Of a stretch of 64,000 bases of DNA, positions 33,601 to 45,059 are shown piece after piece (within the stretch, counting starts at the first letter, position 1; each line of letters starts with the position of its first letter). This DNA comes from Eutreptiella sp. 'Long Island Sound 2002' (lineage: Eukaryota; Euglenozoa; Euglenophyceae; Eutreptiales; Eutreptiaceae). Location of the stretch: assembly GCA_964036045.1 (NCBI GenBank), contig OZ038379.1:75039992-75103991 (forward strand), written 5' to 3'. Made by a program: the position numbers and the translations under genes. The notes beneath the pieces are model-generated. The model searched no databases. It was given only the letters and a program-made list of their open reading frames with translations, and was not told where the DNA came from.

Positions 33601-34197
33601 ATGCGGCGCCTGGCCTGCCGAGCTGCTACCCAGCCAATACATGTGGCGCGGGCACAGGGACACTGACATATTCATCCAACCACCAGAGTAACCTGACAAC
33701 GAACCCCCGTGACTGCCGTAACTGGGCCGCCAGTAGAGACCCTGGTGCCATGGGAATACCCAACAGGGGTTCGGGCCTTTTTACCCTGGTCGGGGCGACC
33801 CATGACACCTCACTTCAGTATGCGGCGAGCCGGGGCAGGCGGGTGTAGCCTCACTTCACTAGTTGAACCGCGTGTGCGGATGCGGCATAGTGCACTATCA
33901 AGCTTCCACCACCTGCCACATCGCGTTGGCCGTCATATCAGATCTGCCGTCGCCGCACACAAAGGCTGGTATGAGACCACTTGTAAAATGCCACCACCAC
34001 TTCCGCGTCCATTAGATGGGCAACACATGGCCCGTCCACCATCTTTGCACCTGGCCACGCAGGATCACCCCCGATACCAATAGCTCCCCTACAAAATTCC
34101 TCGGTGATGAGAGCCACAGTACTCGTGAGTCACCGTCCAGCGCAGCCTACCACAGCAGCAGGGGCAGTGCCGCATTCGGGTCTTTTGGGCATCGCAC
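33601..34197 (-). other. LINE-A unit V 3' region
   Basis: Duplicate of unit III 23,561-24,135, nearly identical. No gene supported beyond the short coding continuation past the TGA at 34,198 (a TAG follows where unit IV has TGG). Confidence 0.5.
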
Positions 34198-36620
34198 TCA
34201 ATCCATGTGGACACCCCGCAAGTCACGCTGAATCGCCTTCCACGCACCTGACGACAATTGTCCTCCGTGGCGTAGCGCCCATCTGGCTTTGGGCCACCCC
34301 TTACTGGCGGGCTTTGGGCATGACCAACAAAGTGGGATAGAGGCACGCTGATGCACCCGTACCGGCGCCGTTTCTCCGCACCCGCGGCACTTTAGCGGGA
34401 GCACCGACCGTGATGAGACACACCCACCTTCACAGCATTGAGACCACAGATCCTGCCATACATCAGTGCAGGCCTCATGGTGGCGGAGAAGCGCACCTGC
34501 CAATGCACCAGCAATGGCACTACGGAGCAGGCTCTGCTTCGACTGGTCCCACGTGGACGCCGGGGCGAGAACCGGTTGTCCATCCAATTTCCCCGAGAGG
34601 TATTGGAGTAGCCGGGGCCACCGCACTACTTGGAGACTCGGTATGCCCCCCGCCAGGAGCCTCCACCCATAGTCATGCACAATCTCCCCGATCATGTCCA
34701 TCCTGGCTTGACCGGGGCTTGGGACCAATGCGACAACCAATCGCTGTTCCGCAGACTGTGTCTCGACCACCAGCCCAAGGTCCAAGGCATACAACCTGTG
34801 ACGGGCGACCGCAGCCACGTTGTCATCCCCTTTTGGCAATGATAACAGCACCTCCTTGACGCATTGCAGCGCGTCGTCCCCCTAGATCCGCGCAAGCTGC
34901 TTGAAACCTATCAGAACTGCCATGGACCTTTGCCCCTCCGCCACCGGAATGATCCTCCGTAGGCACCGGTCATAAAGCCACAATCGCCCCACGGCCAACA
35001 CAGTGGCCAGTGCCAGAACTAGGAGGGAGCACAACGGTTGCTGGAGGACTGGTAGCAGTTCACGGGGCGAGCCCATTATGTTTCCGACTGCAGGATGGTT
35101 TGCAAACACTTGTAGCCAGGGTTCGCAATGACCATCTCCTTCGCGCACCATGGTACCACGGATGGTGGCCCAGGACGGTGCGGACACCGTACGGGACCGC
35201 TCTCGGAATGCGGCGAAGTCTTGGGCTACCAAGCATTCCATCCATTGGCTAAAGGCCTGCGCCGCCGCTGCCATCCATGGGCAAACGTGGACATGGCCTC
35301 AATGTGTGTCATGTACTACGTGGACACCAACAACGCATGCGGTTGCGCCCTCTGAAAGGCCGCATGCAGGCTACTTGGTAGACCATCGAAAGGGGTCCAC
35401 AGCAGCAACTGCCTAACCCTTGGGGCCGGCGGACAGAAGGGGGTATCACCTCGCAGGAATGCTGAACCCTACCAGAACTGCCATGGACCTTTGCCCCTAA
35501 GCCACCGGAATGATCCTCTGTAGGCACCGGTCATACAGCCACAATCGCCCCACGGCTAACACAGTGGCCACTGCCAGAACTACGAGGGACCACAACGGTT
35601 GCTGGAGGTATGGTAGAAGTTCACGGGGCGAGCCCATTATGTTTCCGACTGCAGGATGGTTTGCAAACACTTGTAGCCATGGTTCGCAATGACCATCTCG
35701 TTCGCGCACCATGGTACCACGGATGGTGGCCCAGGACGGTGCGGACACCGTACGGGACCGCTCTCGGAATGCGGCGAAGTCTTGGGCTACCAAGCATTCC
35801 ATCCATTTGCTAAAGGCCTGCGCCGCCGCCGCCATCCATGGGGAAACGTGGACATGGCCTCAGCGTGTGTCATGTACTACGTGGACACCAACAACGCATG
35901 CGGTTGCAACCTCTGAAAGGCCGCATGCAGGCTGCCTGGGAGGCCATCGAAAGGGTTCCACAGCAGCAACGGCCTAACCCTTGGGGCCGGCGGACAGAAG
36001 GGGGTATCACCTCGCAGGAATGCATATGCGGCCTTCCTCCGATCGCGCAGCGGCGGTTGCATGATCTTGGTGAGCCGATGATTCCTCCACGCGTGACCAT
36101 CTTCCCCAATCTGCATCATGTCCTCTGGGAGATAGCTTGGCCTTCGCGGGGCTCCGGGACAACGCAGCACTCACTTCCGCGAAGACCCGCTTGAGTCTCC
36201 GGAAACTACTCCTATCATCAAGGACTCCGTCCACCTGCATCCGTGCTCTTTCCAGGACGTGATCTCAACGGCTTTGTCCGCCAGTGGTAGATCCGTAGTG
36301 AACTCCTGAACCTTCGCACACAAGAGGCGCGCCACCGCTTCGTCCCTTTCACACAGTATGCGCCTGTGGCCGGTGTCATCTTCGGGCCCTCCGCAGAAGA
36401 TGCAGGGAAGCGCCGGAATCACCGTACAGGTGACTTTCTGCCGCCACCGTCGCATGACTTGCTTGGTGGGGAGGCGGCCGTCCCGTGCGCGAAGCAGGTC
36501 TCGGTCTGTAGGGCCATGATGCAACGCTCCCAAAGGCACCGCCTCACAAGCACTAGCAAAGGGCGTGTGGGCCTTAGTGCGCGCCGCCACTGCGATCCAC
36601 ACCGCCTCCCTAACCTCCTA
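34198..36620 (-). pseudogene. LINE-A unit V ORF2: CCHC finger to zinc ribbon
   Basis: Frame 36,171-36,602 carries CIFCGGPEDDTGHRRILC and HGPTDRDLLRARDGRLPT. Frames 35,497-35,835 and 34,882-35,274 are duplicate copies of the AAAAQAF.KWMECLVAQDF region. Frame 34,198-34,851 runs from LQVVRWPRLLQYL through LKCRGCGETAPVRVHQRASI and PLCWSC (zinc ribbon) to a TGA at 34,198. TAG codons at 36,618 and 34,882 match those of unit III. Spacing of the ribbon cysteines is identical to unit III. Confidence 0.65.
34902..36023. repeat. 561-bp direct tandem duplication within unit V
   Basis: The sequence beginning cagaactgccatggacct at 34,912 recurs at 35,473, a 561-bp offset, and continues collinearly. The junction is at 35,462/35,463, where ctcgcaggaatgc is followed by tgaaccct. 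The second copy then reads on through the same ctcgcaggaatgc into sequence that the first copy lacks. Unit III has only one copy. Confidence 0.9.
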
Positions 36621-36809
36621 GAGGGCTTGCATGCGGGGCGCATGTGGTTCTAGCACCACATCTTTCTTAGGCAGCAGGAGGGTTGCATGTTCCTTTGGCA
36701 ACAGGAGGTGCACTGGCGGGGCCTTCGCGCGGGCCGCAGCGAAGTCCGTTTCCTCAGGCGGGACCGCTGCAAAGTGCGAGCTATGGGGCCCTACAACTCT
36801 GCATGGCAG

Positions 36810-37941
36810 CTAGCGCAGCCCCTCCGCGTGTTGGTTGACTAAATGGGAGGTTGGTCCTTTGACGCCGCGGTCCAGGGTCTCCTGAGCCCTGCACAGGTGC
36901 ACCCCTATGATGGAGGCATCCACAACGTGAACCGTACGGCTAGACGGACGGGTGTGGAGCACGTATGCGGCTGTCCAGATGATCTCCGCCTCGGGGACCG
37001 TGCCGCGGATGGCACCTGTCGTGGGGCTGCCATGGGTCGCCACTGCCACGTTGTGGACCCGTCTTCCTCAGGAGACGCATATGATGGCGTGACCTTTGCA
37101 ACCACTGGCACCCAACAGTACCTCTGGGGTTGCAGCCATGCCACGTATGAATGTGGCCTCATCACGACTTTTCCCAGCGACGCCGCATTGGAAGCCGTGA
37201 GCTCCGGTGAGAGAACAGCTTTCGGGCGATACACTCCCTTCAGCCGCCAGTGTATGTCGCATCCGCAAATGGACTTGATGCCGGCGAGGTCTGTGGTATA
37301 CTCCACTCCCCGCACGGCCGTGAGCGGCTGATATACCACCACCGTTCCCTGCCCCACCGCCCCACCTTCGCGCAGCGAAGTGACAGCGACGTGCGGATCA
37401 TGTGGTACTTTGTCCAGCCTGAAGCACCTCCGGGGCCGGGCTTTCATCAAAATCATAAACAGGGCCTGACGGCAGTATTAGGACTATAGCACACTCCTCC
37501 CGTCCCCACACCGCGTTGCATGCCCTGTCAAACGCCGACCTCCCGTGTACAACCCACAGAGGCGGAGGGCTAAGACCGCCCCCGGCATGTGGGGTAAGAA
37601 GGGAGATTGACGCCGGATCATCATGTTGCCAATGACCGTCGAAGACAACCCCCCATAAGAACATCAGGGCGTCTAGCGTAACGACTGGCATGGACGGCCA
37701 TGGACAGTCCGGGTTCCAGTTGTCGTCCCTATACCCTCCAACCACATACGCATCGCTCGTGGTAGACTGCCTTGTGCGCTTGGTGGCTTTTTTGTGTCGC
37801 ACCGGGTGAAGGGGACGATGAGTGAGGGGACTGGGCATCTGGGACTCGAGGACCGCTTGGAGACGCGTTGGCTGCACATGGTCTAGCTGAGTGGGCGCAA
37901 CTCCCGCATTGGGAAGGTGTAGGTGGTCCTCGTGACACTCG
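36810..37941 (-). pseudogene. LINE-A unit V ORF2: RNase H-like domain
   Basis: Frame 37,398-37,967 begins at the foldback insertion site (GECHEDHLHLPNAGVAPTQL) and continues with RHKKATKRTRQSTTSDAYVV and VLILPSGPVYDFDES. Frames 36,905-37,456 and 36,810-37,049 give HDPHVAVTSLREGG, VAVATHGSP (first Asp lost), EAEIIWTAAYVLH and VHVVDASIIGVHL. Frameshifts occur near 37,050 and 37,430. Confidence 0.6.
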
Positions 37942-38240
37942 CCCTTGGTACGCGCTCCACGACCCAATCTTGTTCTAGCCTAGACGCCGCTAAAGTGGCT
38001 AGAACGAAAATAAGTAGTGGTTGCCCCGACCCATGGGCATAGGGGGGCGCGGGTATGAAGGGTGCAAATGGGACCCGTATTACCATACTAGAAGGTCCGT
38101 ACCTGGTTTTTCAGAAAAACACATTTTTGACGTGAAATTAAACACGTAGAAAAAACCGTTCTAGGAACATTCTAGCGCCATTCTAGTGCCGCCCCGCCAG
38201 AACGGTGCTAGAACGACGTTAGAACGCTTCGCTACAACAA
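37942..38240. repeat. Left subterminal region of foldback element
   Basis: Contains repeated ttctagc/gctagaa motifs at about 37,970-38,005 and 38,158-38,240, separated by an AT-richer stretch (tttttcagaaaaacacattttt). The motif recurs at every palindrome centre inside the element and in the related sequence at 54.8-55.1 kb. It could be a transposase binding or hairpin-forming site. Confidence 0.6.
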
Positions 38241-38360
38241 GGCCAGAACAAAAACATGCACAAACATATGGCAAGTAAAAGACACCAATGTGGGAGGGGG
38301 GGGGGTTCCATGACACATAGACACACGAAAACCATCACATTTGGTACATGTCTAGTCATA

Positions 38361-38790
38361 TGCACACACACACACACACACCCATGCACGCACACATTCT
38401 TACATAGGCACGGGCACTGTGGGGCTGCCCTCCCTTCTAGCGTTCGTTGGGGGGGGGGGGGCGTCTTTGCTTTTGTCACACATTTTTTGTGGGGGGGCTT
38501 GGGAACTATCTTGGGGGGGGGGGGGTTGAAATCAGGGGTCTGGGAGGGTGTTCTTTTCTTTGTTTCACAAGTGGTTTTTTATTGGATTTTTGTGGTATTG
38601 GACTGCCGAACTGCAATTGCAAGTTGCAGGTATGACATGCAATGTTGTGCAGTGTTGTGGTGTGTTGTGGTCTGGTAAGGTGTAAAGTGCTGTCATGTAG
38701 TGTGGTGTGTTGTGGTGTGCTGCGGCCTGCTGTAGTGTGTGATCTGCTGTGGTGTGTTGTACTGTGCGGGGGGGGGGGGGGGGGTAGTGT
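38361..38790. repeat. Outer inverted repeat, left arm (starts with (CA)n)
   Basis: The sequence from an (AC)n tract at 38,361-38,382 through gggcactgtggggctgccctccctt, G-runs, tctgggagggtgttcttttctttg and the start of the tgtggtgtg-rich region is inverted at about 41,300-41,724, where a (GT)n tract mirrors it. The arms are imperfect but collinear over more than 400 bp. Confidence 0.8.
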
Positions 38791-39570
38791 GTTGTGGTCA
38801 CATGACGTCCCCTGTGGTGTGCTGTGTTGTCATGTGGTGCCGTCGGGTGTCACGTGGTGTGGTCTGGTGTGCTGGGGTATCGTGTGATAGGATTGCCTGT
38901 CTGGTTGGTTGAAGGGTGTGTTGGTTGCCTGGCAGGTTGGGTTGTTTCAGTGTTTGGCAGCCTGGGTTCTTTGTTGGGTGTTTGGCTGGTTAGGGCATGT
39001 GGTGTGGTGTCTGCACCCTGTGGTGTTAGGTGCCGTATGCCGCTGTATGCTCTGTGATGTCATGCCTGTGGGTACCCATGCAATTACTCCCATTCCAAGG
39101 ACGGGGGGCGGGTTAATTGGAAGTTACCACTTTTGCTGTAGCGGCGTTCTAGGGGTTCATTCTAGCGGCACTCTAGCGGCTGCTAGAGCGCCGCTAGAGC
39201 AGTTCCCTCGAACGGCGCTAGAACAAAAATAGTAACTGCTTATAAGCCGCCCTCCCCTCCCTTGGAATGGCAGTAATTACATGGGTACCCACAGACATGA
39301 CATCACAGAGCATACAACAGCATAAAGCACCACACACCACAGGGTGCGGACACCATACAGCATGCCCCGATCAGCCAAACATGCAACAATTAACCAAAGC
39401 GGCCAAACAACCCAACCTGCCAAGCAACCAACACACCATTCAACCAACCAAACACGCAACCCTATCACACGATATCCCATCACACCACACCACACCACAT
39501 GACACCAGACCACATGACATGACACCCGACCGCACCACATGACAACACACCACACCACATGACACTGTGT
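38790..39570. repeat. Inner palindrome 1 of foldback element
   Basis: Arms of about 390 bp around a centre near 39,178 (ctagagcgccgctag). The left arm has ggtacccatgcaattactcccattcc, the right arm its inverse (cttggaatggcagtaattacatgggtacc). Arms are about 80-90 percent similar by eye and rich in tgtggtgtg on one side, cacaccaca on the other. Confidence 0.85.
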
Positions 39571-40395
39571 CGTAGTCTATTGTGGTGTGTGATCTGCTGT
39601 GGTGTGCTGTCCTGTGCGGTGGCGTGGTGTGTTGTGGTCACATGACGTGCCCTGTGGTGTGCTGTGTTGTCATGTGGTGTGGTCGGGTGTCACATGGTGT
39701 GGTCTGGTGTGCTGGGGTATCGTGTGATAGGATTGCCTGTCTGGTTGGTTGAAGGGTGTGTTGGTTGCCTGGCACGTTGGGTTGTTTGGCAGCCTGGGTT
39801 CTTTGTTGGGTGTTTGGCTGGTTAGGGCATGTGGTGTGGTGTCTGCACCCTGTGGTGTTAGGTGCCGTATGCCGCTGCATGCTCTGTGATGTCATGTCTG
39901 TGAGTACCCATGCAATTACTCCCATTCCAAGGGAGGGGGGGGGCTAATTTGAAGTTACTATTTTTGCTGTAGCGGCGTTCCAGGGAGGCGCTCTAGCGGC
40001 CGCTAGAGTGCTGCTAGAACAGTTCCCGCGAACGCCGCTAGAACAAAAATAGTAACTGCTTATAAGACCCCCTCCCCTCCCTTGGAATGGCAGTAATTAC
40101 ATGGGTACCCACAGACATGACATCACAGAGCATACAACAGCATACAACACCACACACCACAGGGTGTGGACACCACACAGCATGCCCCAACCAGCCAAAC
40201 ACCCAACAATTAACCAAAGCTGCCAAACAACCCAACCTGCCAAGCAACCAACACACCATTCAACCAACCAAACACGCAACCCTATCGCACAATATCCCAC
40301 CACACCACACCACACCACATGACACCAGACCACATGACATGACACCCGACCGCACCACATGACAACACACCACACCACATGACACGGTGTCGTAG
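39570..40395. repeat. Inner palindrome 2 of foldback element
   Basis: Second copy of the same palindrome, centre near 40,003 (ctagcggccgctagag). Its left arm repeats the left arm of palindrome 1 almost exactly, and its right arm repeats 39,200-39,560. The two palindromes are therefore direct repeats of each other with an offset of about 825 bp. Confidence 0.85.
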
Positions 40396-41250
40396 TCTGT
40401 TGTGGTGTGTGATCTGCTACCGTGTGATGTACTGTGCAGTGGCGTAGTGTGTTGTGGTCAGATGTGCCCTGTGGTGTGTTGTGTTGTCAGGCGGTGTGGT
40501 CGGGTTGGTTGTCTGCTTGGTTGTATAGTGTGTTGGTTGCTTGTTTGCTTTGGTTTGTAGCTACGTTGAGTCGTTTGGCAGCTTGGGCTATTTGATGGGT
40601 GTTTAGCCGTTTGGGGCATGCTGTGTGGTGTAGGCACCTTGTGGTGTGTGCTGTGGTATGTTGTTGTATGCTCTGTGACGTCATGCCTATCGGTACACAT
40701 GTATTTGCTGCCATTCCAAGGGAGGGGTGGGGGAGGGTAAGCATTTACTATTTTTGTTGTAGCGGCGTTCGCAGCAACTGTTCTAGCGGCGTTCTAGCGG
40801 CGCTCTAGCGGGCTGCTAGGGCGCCGCTAGAATGCCGCTAGAACAGTTCCCTAGAACGCCGCTGGAAGAAAAATATTAAATGCTTACCAGCCCCCCGCCC
40901 CCCCCTCTCCCTTGCAATGGCAGCAAATACATGTTCACCCACAAACATGACATCACAGAGCATACAAAAGCATACGGCAGCACACACCACACGGTGCACA
41001 CACCACACAGCATGCCCCAAGCTGCCAAACAACCCGACCTGCGAAGTAACCAACACACCATTCAACCAACCACACCAACCACACCACATGAAAACACAGC
41101 ACACCACAGGGCTCGTCATGTGACCAGAACACACTACCCCCCCACAAAGTACAACACACCACAGCCAATCACACACTACAGCAGACCGCAGCGCAACACA
41201 CCACACCACAGCACACCACACCACATGACAAGAGGCCAAACCAGATGACA
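40395..41250. repeat. Inner palindrome 3 of foldback element
   Basis: More diverged third copy, centre near 40,818 (gctagggcgccgctagaatg). It merges on the right into the outer inverted repeat. The left arm has gttgtatgctctgtgacgtcatgcc, the right arm the inverted tgacatcacagagcatac. Confidence 0.8.
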
Positions 41251-41259
41251 CCAGACCAC

Positions 41260-41683
41260 ACCACATGACAACACAGCACACCACAAGGCACCTCATCTGA
41301 CCACAACACAACACAGCACGCCACGACACTGCACAACACACCATAGCAGATCACACACCACAACAGACTATACACAGCACACCACACCACTTTACACCTT
41401 ACGAGACCATAACACACCACAACACTGCACAACATTGCATGGCATACATGCAACTTGAAATTGCATTTCGCCAATCCAAAATCATAAAAATCCAATGAAA
41501 AACCACATGTGAAACAAAGAAAAGAACACCCTCCCAGACCCCTGATTGCAACCCCCCCCAAGGCAGTTCTCAAGCCCGCCACTTGAAAAATGTGTGACAA
41601 GAGCAAAGACGCCCCCCCCCCCACCAACTCTTGAAGGGAGGGCAGCCCCACAGTGCCCGTGCCTACGTCAAAATGTGTGCGTG

Positions 41684-41724
<41 letters not shown>
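41260..41724. repeat. Outer inverted repeat, right arm (ends with (GT)n)
   Basis: Inverse of 38,361-38,790, including gaaaagaacaccctcccagacccctga and a (GT)n microsatellite at about 41,680-41,724. The microsatellite is longer than its (CA)n partner, so it expanded after the inverted repeat formed. Confidence 0.8.
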
Positions 41725-41726
<2 letters not shown>

Positions 41727-41853
41727 TAATTTGTTTTTTGTGTTCTACCCAGGCTATTATATCGTTCTAGTATTGATCTTTTCTAGGCTAGAACATCTAG
41801 GCTAGAGTGTTCTAGCCTAGAACGAGATTGGGTCTTCTAGCGTGTACCAAGGG

Positions 41854-43071
41854 CCCGAAGCTGCACGGCCCAATGTCCGGGCTCATGGTATGGAAGCTGC
41901 GCGTGCAGGAGGTCATTCGCGAGATCCGTCAAGGACCTCACCGCCGCGTCCGTACGGGGCCCAGACAGCACACAGATGTCTCTACCCTTGAAAGTGTAGG
42001 ACCGGGTCGCCCATTGCCGTCCAACCGATTGCACCCGCGGCACGTAGGCGTGCACGCACGAGTACACTGATCTGGCATGAGGACTCCTAGCCCCAGCGTA
42101 AGCATCGCTCTGAGCACTCCGTCGACCCGCGTGTCCCCTACATGCGACGCGAACGACGTGGAGGGAACCATGAATTGACCGCACACTCCAAACTGCCTGT
42201 GCAGGTCGTCAACCATGGCTCTCAATGCACCTTTGATCGCAGCCGAGCAATGATGTGTGAGTTGCGCCAAGGTTACTACCAGGGAGTCACGTCACAGGAC
42301 CCGAATATCCACCAACTTAAGCCCTTGATCAGACCGCACCGCCACGTTGGACAGGTCTTTGGGCAGATTTTGAAGCTGCAAGGCGGCAGTCTTGATGGCA
42401 GCATTCAACCTCACCACTTCCTCCGCAGTGTCCGACAAGTAGGGCACCGCGTACCGCACAATGTCACCCACCACCGCTCCCATCACCTCATGGGGTATTG
42501 ACGCCGGCCCCCGGGTGTTCTTGCACCAGCCTAGGAGACCTTCGCAGCGGAGTACATGCTTCTCCGTCATGGATGACATTCCTTTCGGATCCAGTCGGAG
42601 CCCCAGGTACGGCACAGTACTCTTGGCCACGAGACAGATCCACGCAGCTACCGCGTTGCTAGGGCTCATGTGCACCATGATCGAGGGCATGCGAGCGGTA
42701 GTGGCGTACGCACACTTGCCAACGTTGAGGGACATGCCCATGTCCGCCAGGTACTGCGCAATTGCCGTTGCATACTCTAGGAACTGCGGTAAGGAGTGCG
42801 CTATTAGCAAGACGAGGTCACAATATACTTGCTCCAGGGGAGGCACAACGTGGCAAGTATCCCCTTGGGCTTTGCGGGCAAGGCTCCGCAAGAGGGGTTC
42901 CAAGAGGAGGAAGTGGAGCACGGTGCTTTCTGCGCTGCCTTGCGGCAGGCCTCGATGGAGGCGGATGCTCGGGGTGGGACCATGCGCTTTGGCAATGCGC
43001 ACTGTGGAGCCGCAGCTAACGAGATGGAAGAGCTTTATAAGCTCCTCCGGGACCCCCATGTGGCGCAGGAG
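41854..43071 (-). pseudogene. LINE-A unit V reverse transcriptase, C-terminal half and connector
   Basis: Frame 42,292-43,059 runs from MGVPEELIKLFHLVSCGSTV through GLPQGSAESTVLHFL (motif B) and VYCDLVLLIAHS, where the YCDD motif has become YCDL, to MGMSLNVGKCAYATTARMPS, VPYLGLRLDPKG and LPKDLSNVAVRSDQGLKLVD. A TGA at 42,289 (TGC in unit I) is followed in frame by RDSLVVTLAQLTHH and the connector up to the foldback insertion. It keeps a Glu codon where unit I has TAG at 3,946. Confidence 0.75.
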
Positions 43072-43666
43072 GAGAGCCAGCGTCGGAAGGCGCTATATGC
43101 CAAAAGGCTAGTGAGCCTACCGGCCTTTGAGAGGCTGTCCGGGCCCACATCCATCGAGGTGTACCTGACGAGTGGAAGTCGGTATAGGACTACACCCTGC
43201 GGGACCTCAAGGACGCCATGAAGCAGGCCGTGGCGAACGACAAGGCGCCGGGGTCCAATAGAGTCACGGCGGCCCTCATCGTGGAGATGCCCGAGCCGGT
43301 GCAACGGCTTCTAGTACACGCCTCCCGGGCCATACTCCGTGGTGCGGAAGTCCTGCAATTGTGGCATGAGGCCATCATCGGGCTTATGCTCAAGGGCACG
43401 GCCACGGGGAACTCGGATGCCACATGCCCATAGCGTTGAAACAACAGGACATGAGAATGCTTATGACACCCCTCATGAGGAGGTTCACAACAGTCCTCGC
43501 TCCTAAGGGACTGGCTGCAGACTGGCGGTTTGGGGCCATGGCGGGCTCAACGGCGGCAGCCCTGGAGTTTTTCGCACATCGCAGACTGCAGCAAGGACAG
43601 GAGGAGAATCATGTCCTGGCCTTTGACGTCTCCAAGGCCTTCGACACCGCCCCGCATGGGGCGGTA
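43072..43666 (+). pseudogene. LINE-A unit V reverse transcriptase, N-terminal half, inverted
   Basis: Only here does the RT read on the plus strand: RRKALYAKRLVSLPAFERLS, KQAVANDKAPGSNRVTAAL, AIIGLMLKGTATGNSD, LKQQDMRMLMTPLMRRFTTV and FDVSKAFDTAPHGAVP (motif A). Both flanks are minus-strand LINE-A that would be continuous if this 0.6-kb block were turned round: upstream ends at ...PKVIGEV, downstream begins ALLLRHMGVPEEL. Motif A and the KAPGSNRV block are intact within the inverted piece. Confidence 0.85.
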
Positions 43667-45059
43667 CCTCTAGACCTCCCCAATGACCTTTGGGGCCTCC
43701 ATGAGCACTTTCTCGGACTCCCGGATGCGCACCGACCATAAGCCGGAGGGAGCGTAGGTGACCAGGTTGATGGCCCCATGGATCGCCGTCCACCGGAGTT
43801 GGAAATCCGGCACCTTGCCCCGCCGGCAGTGCTTGATGGACTTGCGCTGGTTGCACTTGAGGACACCCCTACGCCCTTCCACGCGATTGTCCAATTGCTC
43901 AAGCTGCCCGTCTAAAGCAGCACGCAAGTCCTCCATGGTGGCGAGGGACAAATCGGGGTCCAGCTGCCGGAGGTGCTGTAGCAGGGCAGTTGCTTCTCTG
44001 GAGGCAAGCCCTACTCCCGCCGCATCCCGGTTCCACAACTCATGGGCTCACTACGCGACGGCCTGGTGATCCGTGAGGACCCGGGACAGAGATGCCTCCG
44101 TCTACGCTTGTCCATACGGGTACTGCGGGTCCATGCCCGATGGCATGCCACCCCCGTCACTCGCGACACCTCATCACGCAAGGCATAGAGCAGGTCGAAG
44201 ACCGCCTGAACCTCTGCCGTGCCCATGGTGGGGGTGTCGTGATCCGGCGAGAGCCACTCCCGAAGCGCTAGATCATCACAGGCCCTCTGCAGCACTGCCG
44301 CCGCCACCTCGCGGCCCCCGGTGAGTCCGGACGTATGGCGTGCAACCCGCCCTAAGGGTGCGAGTAGGCCAGCCGTGTGATATTCTCCTTGGTGGCCACT
44401 GCCAGGGGCATGCGCAGGACCACGGGGCCATGGTAAAACCCTAGCGCTGCAGCAGATCTCCCATGCGCCAGGTACGGGCGTTCATGCATTGCGCATGGGA
44501 CCAGTGGTGCGTTGAGCAGGAAGGAGTCCAGCTTATGCCCTGCACGGGTAGGCGGCTGGTAATCCTGTGCCGCGTATCCCGCCCCTAGGAATCCAAACTG
44601 GTCCTATAGGGCCACGAACCCCCTCGTGGTGGGGTGTCCCGGGGACTCCAGCCACACGTTGAAGTCCCCCCTGATGAGCACCGGCCTCGTGCCTCCTTCG
44701 CTCTTGGCCGCCGCATGCATGGCCACGTCAGCCCTCAAGGACGCCTTAGACGCCCAGGAGTCACCAGAACTGCCCGGGCCGTGGAAGTTGATGACCTTAA
44801 ACGCGCCACCCGCTGTCACCACATCGAGGGCCATGGCCTTGCCTGGCACGATGTCCACCACATCTCGAACCTCCTCCTCGACGAACACGCCTGCGCGAAG
44901 GGCAATCAAGAGACCGCCACGTACCGCAACCGCCGACCTCGGCCCCACTCGCAAACTCGCAAGCAAAGCATCGTCAGCCGTGCCTCCGGGACTCCGCTTC
45001 CACCCATTCGCTGTACCGCGTCCTTTGCCGCCCCATCCCCTTATGCCACCAACAAGCAC
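43667..45059 (-). pseudogene. LINE-A unit V APE-type endonuclease and APE-RT linker
   Basis: Frame 44,604-45,059 gives GGLLIALRAGVFVEEEVRDV, FKVINFHGPGSSGDSW and LIRGDFNVWLESPGH (GDFN kept). Near 44,430 the catalytic SDHGP of unit I reads FYHGP, so the Asp is lost. The linker (43,670-44,307) has DLSLATMEDLRAALDG, LEQLDNRVEGRRGVLK and WTAIHGAINLVTYAPSGLW. The N-terminal endonuclease part (WNVQG...QET) is missing. The frame instead continues upstream into a GIRGWGGKGRGTANG segment of the 5' region, so a deletion fused leader and endonuclease near 44,955. Confidence 0.75.

Larger units (their letters stand above)
29938..36860. repeat. Array segmental duplication, copy 2
   Basis: Counterpart of 19,889-26,235, longer because of an internal 561-bp tandem duplication (34,902-36,023). 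Most differences are single substitutions plus small indels, indicating a fairly recent event compared with divergence between units I and V. Confidence 0.85.
37942..41853. mobile_element. 3.9-kb foldback transposon with perfect 10-11-bp terminal inverted repeats
   Basis: Begins CCCTTGGTAC (37,942-37,951) and ends GTACCAAGGG (41,844-41,853), extendable to 11 bp with the flanking g/c. The next about 40 bp are also inverted (gacccaatcttgttctagcctag against ctagcctagaacgagattgg). It splits the LINE-A connector: flanks gtgacactc and ccgaagctg join to match intact unit I near 3,019-3,036, so the boundaries are firm and no target-site duplication longer than one base is visible. The interior has no coding capacity I can support. 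It is dominated by inverted tggtgtg / cacacca sequence and GTTCTAGC / GCTAGAAC motifs. Probably non-autonomous; family unknown. Confidence 0.85.

Noticed and set aside
38256-41770. Plus and minus frames of 60-170 codons rich in Cys, Val, His or Thr inside the foldback element
   Set aside because: They come from tggtgtg / cacacca simple repeats; no codon structure or conserved motif survives between palindrome copies.
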